Below are positions 23,453 through 25,246 of a stretch of 25,246 bases of DNA, one piece after another. The DNA is from JAADHU01 sp964446495 (GTDB lineage Bacteria; Pseudomonadota; Gammaproteobacteria; Steroidobacterales; Woeseiaceae). Each line of letters starts with the position of its first letter. Within the stretch, counting starts at the first letter, position 1. Under the pieces are notes generated by a model. That model ran no database searches and was not told where the DNA came from. It was given only the letters and a program-made list of their open reading frames with translations. Position numbers and translations under genes: made by a program. Where the stretch lies: the NCBI GenBank assembly GCA_964446495.1, contig CAYUOY010000044.1:1-25246 (forward strand), given 5' to 3'.

Positions 23453-24171
23453 TGCGAAAAGACCTCGTTCAGGAACACCCACATGGCATCCCACGATCGA
23501 TGATCGGCCGTAGGATCGTATTGCATTCCATTTTCCGGGGCATCCGCATCCGGATTGGTGAATGCGTGCATACAATTACCGTAGGCGTTTAATTGCCAGT
23601 CGGCGCCGCGCTCACCCATTTCTTCGCCAAATGCCACGACTTGCTCGGGCGGAGCCAATGGGTCCCGCCAGCCGTGCAGCACCAGAATTTTGGCGGCCAT
23701 GGAGCGGCCCTCGGTATTACCCGGTGCGCCCAACAAACCGTGAAAGCTCACCACGCCGCACAAATCCGCGCCGCTGCGCGCCAGGTCCAAAACGCACAAG
23801 CCACCAAAGCAAAAGCCAATAGCGGCTGTACGAGCGCCGTCGACCTCTTTTTGCTGCGCCATCAGGTCGAGCGCCAGCTGCATACGATTCTGCAGGACCG
23901 CGCGATCATCCAGGAATGGCTGCATCAGCGCACCGTTTTCCTCCGGGCTGCCGCCGCGTACGCCCTTGCCATAGAGATCGAGAGCGAAGCCGACGTAGCC
24001 AAGTTCGGCCAGGCGTTCCGCCCTGCGATCCTCAAACTCTGAACGTCCGGCCCAGGCATGTGAAACCAGGACCCCCGGCCGCGGCCCCGCCTCGCTGGCA
24101 TCCCATGCCATGTGCGCCTCAAGAACGGTATCACCGTCCTTATACTCCACGGATTGCGTCTGAATACTCAT
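23449..24171 (-). CDS. Dienelactone hydrolase family protein
   Basis: 240 residues from an ATG at 24169-24171, with GGGGAGA about eight bases upstream. It is a cytosolic alpha/beta hydrolase of the DLH family. The nucleophile is C121 in AIGFCFGG, the acid D170 in LHGWRDPLAPPEQ, and the histidine H202 in CMHAFTNPDADAP. Early VLVSHAWAGRSEFEDRRAERLAELGYV carries the conserved E that activates the Cys. These are the C-D-H triad and the M-H-A/G-F-x-N motif of the family. Substrate is not given by sequence; dienelactone itself is unlikely because no aromatic-degradation genes are nearby. It is first in a two-gene operon with the M28 peptidase. Confidence 0.92.
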   Translation of the reverse strand: MSIQTQSVEYKDGDTVLEAHMAWDASEAGPRPGVLVSHAWAGRSEFEDRRAERLAELGYVGFALDLYGKGVRGGSPEENGALMQPFLDDRAVLQNRMQLALDLMAQQKEVDGARTAAIGFCFGGLCVLDLARSGADLCGVVSFHGLLGAPGNTEGRSMAAKILVLHGWRDPLAPPEQVVAFGEEMGERGADWQLNAYGNCMHAFTNPDADAPENGMQYDPTADHRSWDAMWVFLNEVFSQ

Positions 24172-24404
24172 CTGCTGTCTCCCCGAATTACGGTCACCGA
24201 ACGGCTAACTTGTATGAGAGTTGTGCCAATACCGCCAATGATAGCCGTCTTTTTCGTCCAATTGTCCGAGAATACGAAAATCGATCTTGCCGGACTCCGT
24301 CGCTTCCGAGCGAAGGATTTTGCGGTTTCGACACTCCAACTGTCGTTATGACTCGAATTTTCGGGTCAATTCGGCACGCTTTTCGGTTTTTTTGACCTCA
24401 GGGC

Positions 24405-24433
24405 TTGAGATTATCGCTGCCAGCGACGACAAT
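24405..24433 (+). promoter_or_regulatory. Possible sigma-70 promoter for the acyl-AMP ligase gene
   Basis: TTGAGA (24405-24410), a 17-base spacer and GACAAT (24428-24433). The -35 matches five of six consensus bases and the -10 four of six. An alternative -10, TACAAT at 24468-24473, has no good -35. The spacer carries the perfect palindrome CGCTGCCAGCG. Confidence 0.25.
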
Positions 24434-24501
24434 AGCGCAGCAATTAAACCGTTGAAAGTTCTGAACTTACAATCATTTGGGTCGTCAAAGTGATCCGAAT
24501 T

Positions 24502-24524
24502 GATCCGTACGGATCGTTTTTTTT
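24502..24524 (+). terminator. Palindrome plus T8: terminator-like or attenuator-like element in the leader
   Basis: GATCCGTACGGATC (24502-24515) is a perfect 14-bp palindrome. In RNA it gives a 5-bp stem with a GUAC loop, plus a possible U-G pair, followed after one base by eight T (24517-24524). It ends 23 bases before the TTG start of the acyl-AMP ligase gene. It could stop leader transcripts, or the palindrome could be a protein-binding site, since a TGATCCG copy lies 10 bp upstream. Confidence 0.35.
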
Positions 24525-24535
24525 CAGCGGGTCAA

Positions 24536-24540
24536 AGGGG
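24536..24540 (+). promoter_or_regulatory. Ribosome binding site supporting a TTG start
   Basis: AGGGG ends seven bases before TTG at 24548-24550. An in-frame TAA at 24542-24544 closes the frame upstream and the next in-frame ATG is about 75 codons downstream within the conserved domain. TTG is therefore the only sensible start. Confidence 0.55.
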
Positions 24541-24547
24541 ATAAGGT

Positions 24548-25246
24548 TTGAACATCGAGATTACACCGTCCAAAAATAGTGTTGATTTCAGGGCGGGCGG
24601 TTTCTCTACGCTGCCCGCCGCGCTTGATTACGCAGCAACGGGCACCACCGGCACCAACTTTTTTACCGGCAGAGGCGAACAGTCCGCCCGCCTCCCATAC
24701 CACGAACTGCGACGTCAGGCGCGCGTGCTGGCCCGGAAGTTGCTGGGGCTCGGCCTGCAAAAAGGTGATCGCATGGGACTGGTTGCAGAAACCAGTCCTG
24801 ACTTCCTGGTGTTCTTCTTTGCCTGCCAGTATGCCGGCCTGGTTCCGGTCGCATTTCCGGCGACCCTGACCCTGGGCGGTCACGAAGCGTATGTGCAGCA
24901 ACTGGCGAGACTCATTCGGGGTGCTGATGTCTCGGCGGCCATGGCCTCCAGTGGCTATCTCTCGTTTCTGCAAGAAGCCGTAGAAGGCTTCGATATCCGG
25001 TTTTTTGGTGACCCCGATGACTTCGCCAGACTTCCTGAAAGTCCGGAAGATCTACCCGTCATCGACGCCGACGACATCGCCTACATTCAATTCACGTCCG
25101 GCAGCACACGTTTTCCGCGCGGCGTGGTCATTGACCAGAAAACGGTCATGAACAATCTGACCGGCATCATCCGTCACGGCATCAAGATTCAAACCGATGA
25201 TCGATTTTTTTCATGGCTGCCGTTCTATCACGACATGGGACTGATC
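24548..25246 (+). CDS. Fatty-acyl-AMP ligase-like / acyl-CoA synthetase (ANL superfamily), N-terminal part cut by window edge
   Basis: 233 residues are visible from a TTG start to the right edge. The N-terminal adenylation subdomain shows YHELRRQARVLARKLLGLGLQKGDRMGLVAETSPDFLVFFFACQYAGLVPV. The P-loop-like A3 motif is FTSGSTRFPRGVV at about 182-194, where the usual T-G-x-P-K-G is T-R-F-P-R-G. The A4 motif WLPFYHDMGLI at 223-233 has the W-L-P-x-Y-H-D-M-G-L form typical of FAAL enzymes. Such enzymes activate a fatty acid as acyl-AMP for an acyl carrier protein, polyketide or peptide synthetase, or lipid pathway. The FAAL-specific insertion lies beyond the window, so a CoA ligase remains possible. 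The leader contains palindromes and a terminator-like hairpin. Confidence 0.85.
   Translation, partial: MNIEITPSKNSVDFRAGGFSTLPAALDYAATGTTGTNFFTGRGEQSARLPYHELRRQARVLARKLLGLGLQKGDRMGLVAETSPDFLVFFFACQYAGLVPVAFPATLTLGGHEAYVQQLARLIRGADVSAAMASSGYLSFLQEAVEGFDIRFFGDPDDFARLPESPEDLPVIDADDIAYIQFTSGSTRFPRGVVIDQKTVMNNLTGIIRHGIKIQTDDRFFSWLPFYHDMGLI

Larger units (their letters stand above)
24172..24547. other. 376-bp divergent intergenic region with palindromes
   Basis: This AT-richer spacer separates the dienelactone hydrolase gene and the acyl-AMP ligase gene. It holds GGTCAA/TTGACC arms (24364-24369 and 24392-24397) and a possible promoter at 24405-24433. It also holds an 11-base palindrome CGCTGCCAGCG (24415-24425) within that promoter's spacer, two TGATCCG direct repeats one helical turn apart, and a palindrome followed by eight T. 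Two unconvincing frames cross it on the plus strand; I do not call them genes. Confidence 0.6.

Noticed and set aside
10327..24171. Similarity between HGRQDPLAP and HGWRDPLAP in the two alpha/beta hydrolases, as possible paralogy
   Set aside because: This is the common acid-loop pattern of the fold. One enzyme uses Ser and is exported; the other uses Cys and is cytosolic.
24287..24493. 68-codon plus-strand frame in the intergenic region before the acyl-AMP ligase gene
   Set aside because: It starts with TTG, has no ribosome site and no recognisable protein pattern, and crosses the candidate promoter.

Overview
The window reads as a chromosomal segment of a Gram-negative, moderately GC-rich proteobacterium. 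It encodes many Sec-exported proteins and lipoproteins with a lipobox, a LolCDE/MacB-type ABC system, an ExeA-like ATPase, a TonB-C-like protein and a diguanylate cyclase. The gene content resembles marine heterotrophic Gammaproteobacteria of the Woeseiaceae type, but that placement is inference. No rRNA, tRNA, CRISPR array, insertion sequence, integrase or phage gene was seen. There is one 100-base run of N (4287-4386).

Layout. 1-3461 (minus strand): an orphan GT4 glycosyltransferase, an exported thioredoxin/YyaL-like protein, and the start of an exported BNR/sortilin-type repeat protein cut by the left edge. 3675-5832 (plus): an ExeA/MshM-like P-loop ATPase running into the gap, and on the other side a very acidic low-complexity protein segment that could be its C-terminal part. 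5926-11253 (minus): a tight four-gene operon of exported alpha/beta hydrolase, ABC ATPase, FtsX-type permease and AttH/CrtC-type lipocalin-like protein. 11345-12325 (plus): a membrane GGEEF diguanylate cyclase. 12372-13133 (minus): a hotdog-like two-half protein. 13334-16024 (plus): an operon of S41 protease lipoprotein, small lipoprotein and secreted TonB-C-like protein. 16028-19083 (minus): an operon of periplasmic tyrosine-phosphatase-like protein, exported YtcJ-type amidohydrolase and deoxynucleoside kinase. 19235-21711 (plus): tandem universal stress protein, a possible small secreted peptide and an APC-family permease. 21743-24171 (minus): dienelactone hydrolase translationally coupled to an M28 aminopeptidase lipoprotein. 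24548 to the right edge (plus): the N-terminal part of a fatty-acyl-AMP ligase-like enzyme behind a 376-bp leader with palindromes.

How the genes work together. The common theme is envelope and peptide/lipid catabolism. There are two exported peptidases (S41, M28), an exported amidohydrolase, two alpha/beta hydrolases, an amino-acid permease and an envelope ABC/lipocalin module. The least explained parts are the ABC-lipocalin-hydrolase operon, the ATPase with its possible acidic tail, the C-x4-R phosphatase loop, the S41/lipoprotein/TonB-C-like trio, and the structured leader of the acyl-AMP ligase gene. The last of these could be the first gene of a biosynthetic cluster lying beyond the window. 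I found no defence system or mobile island.
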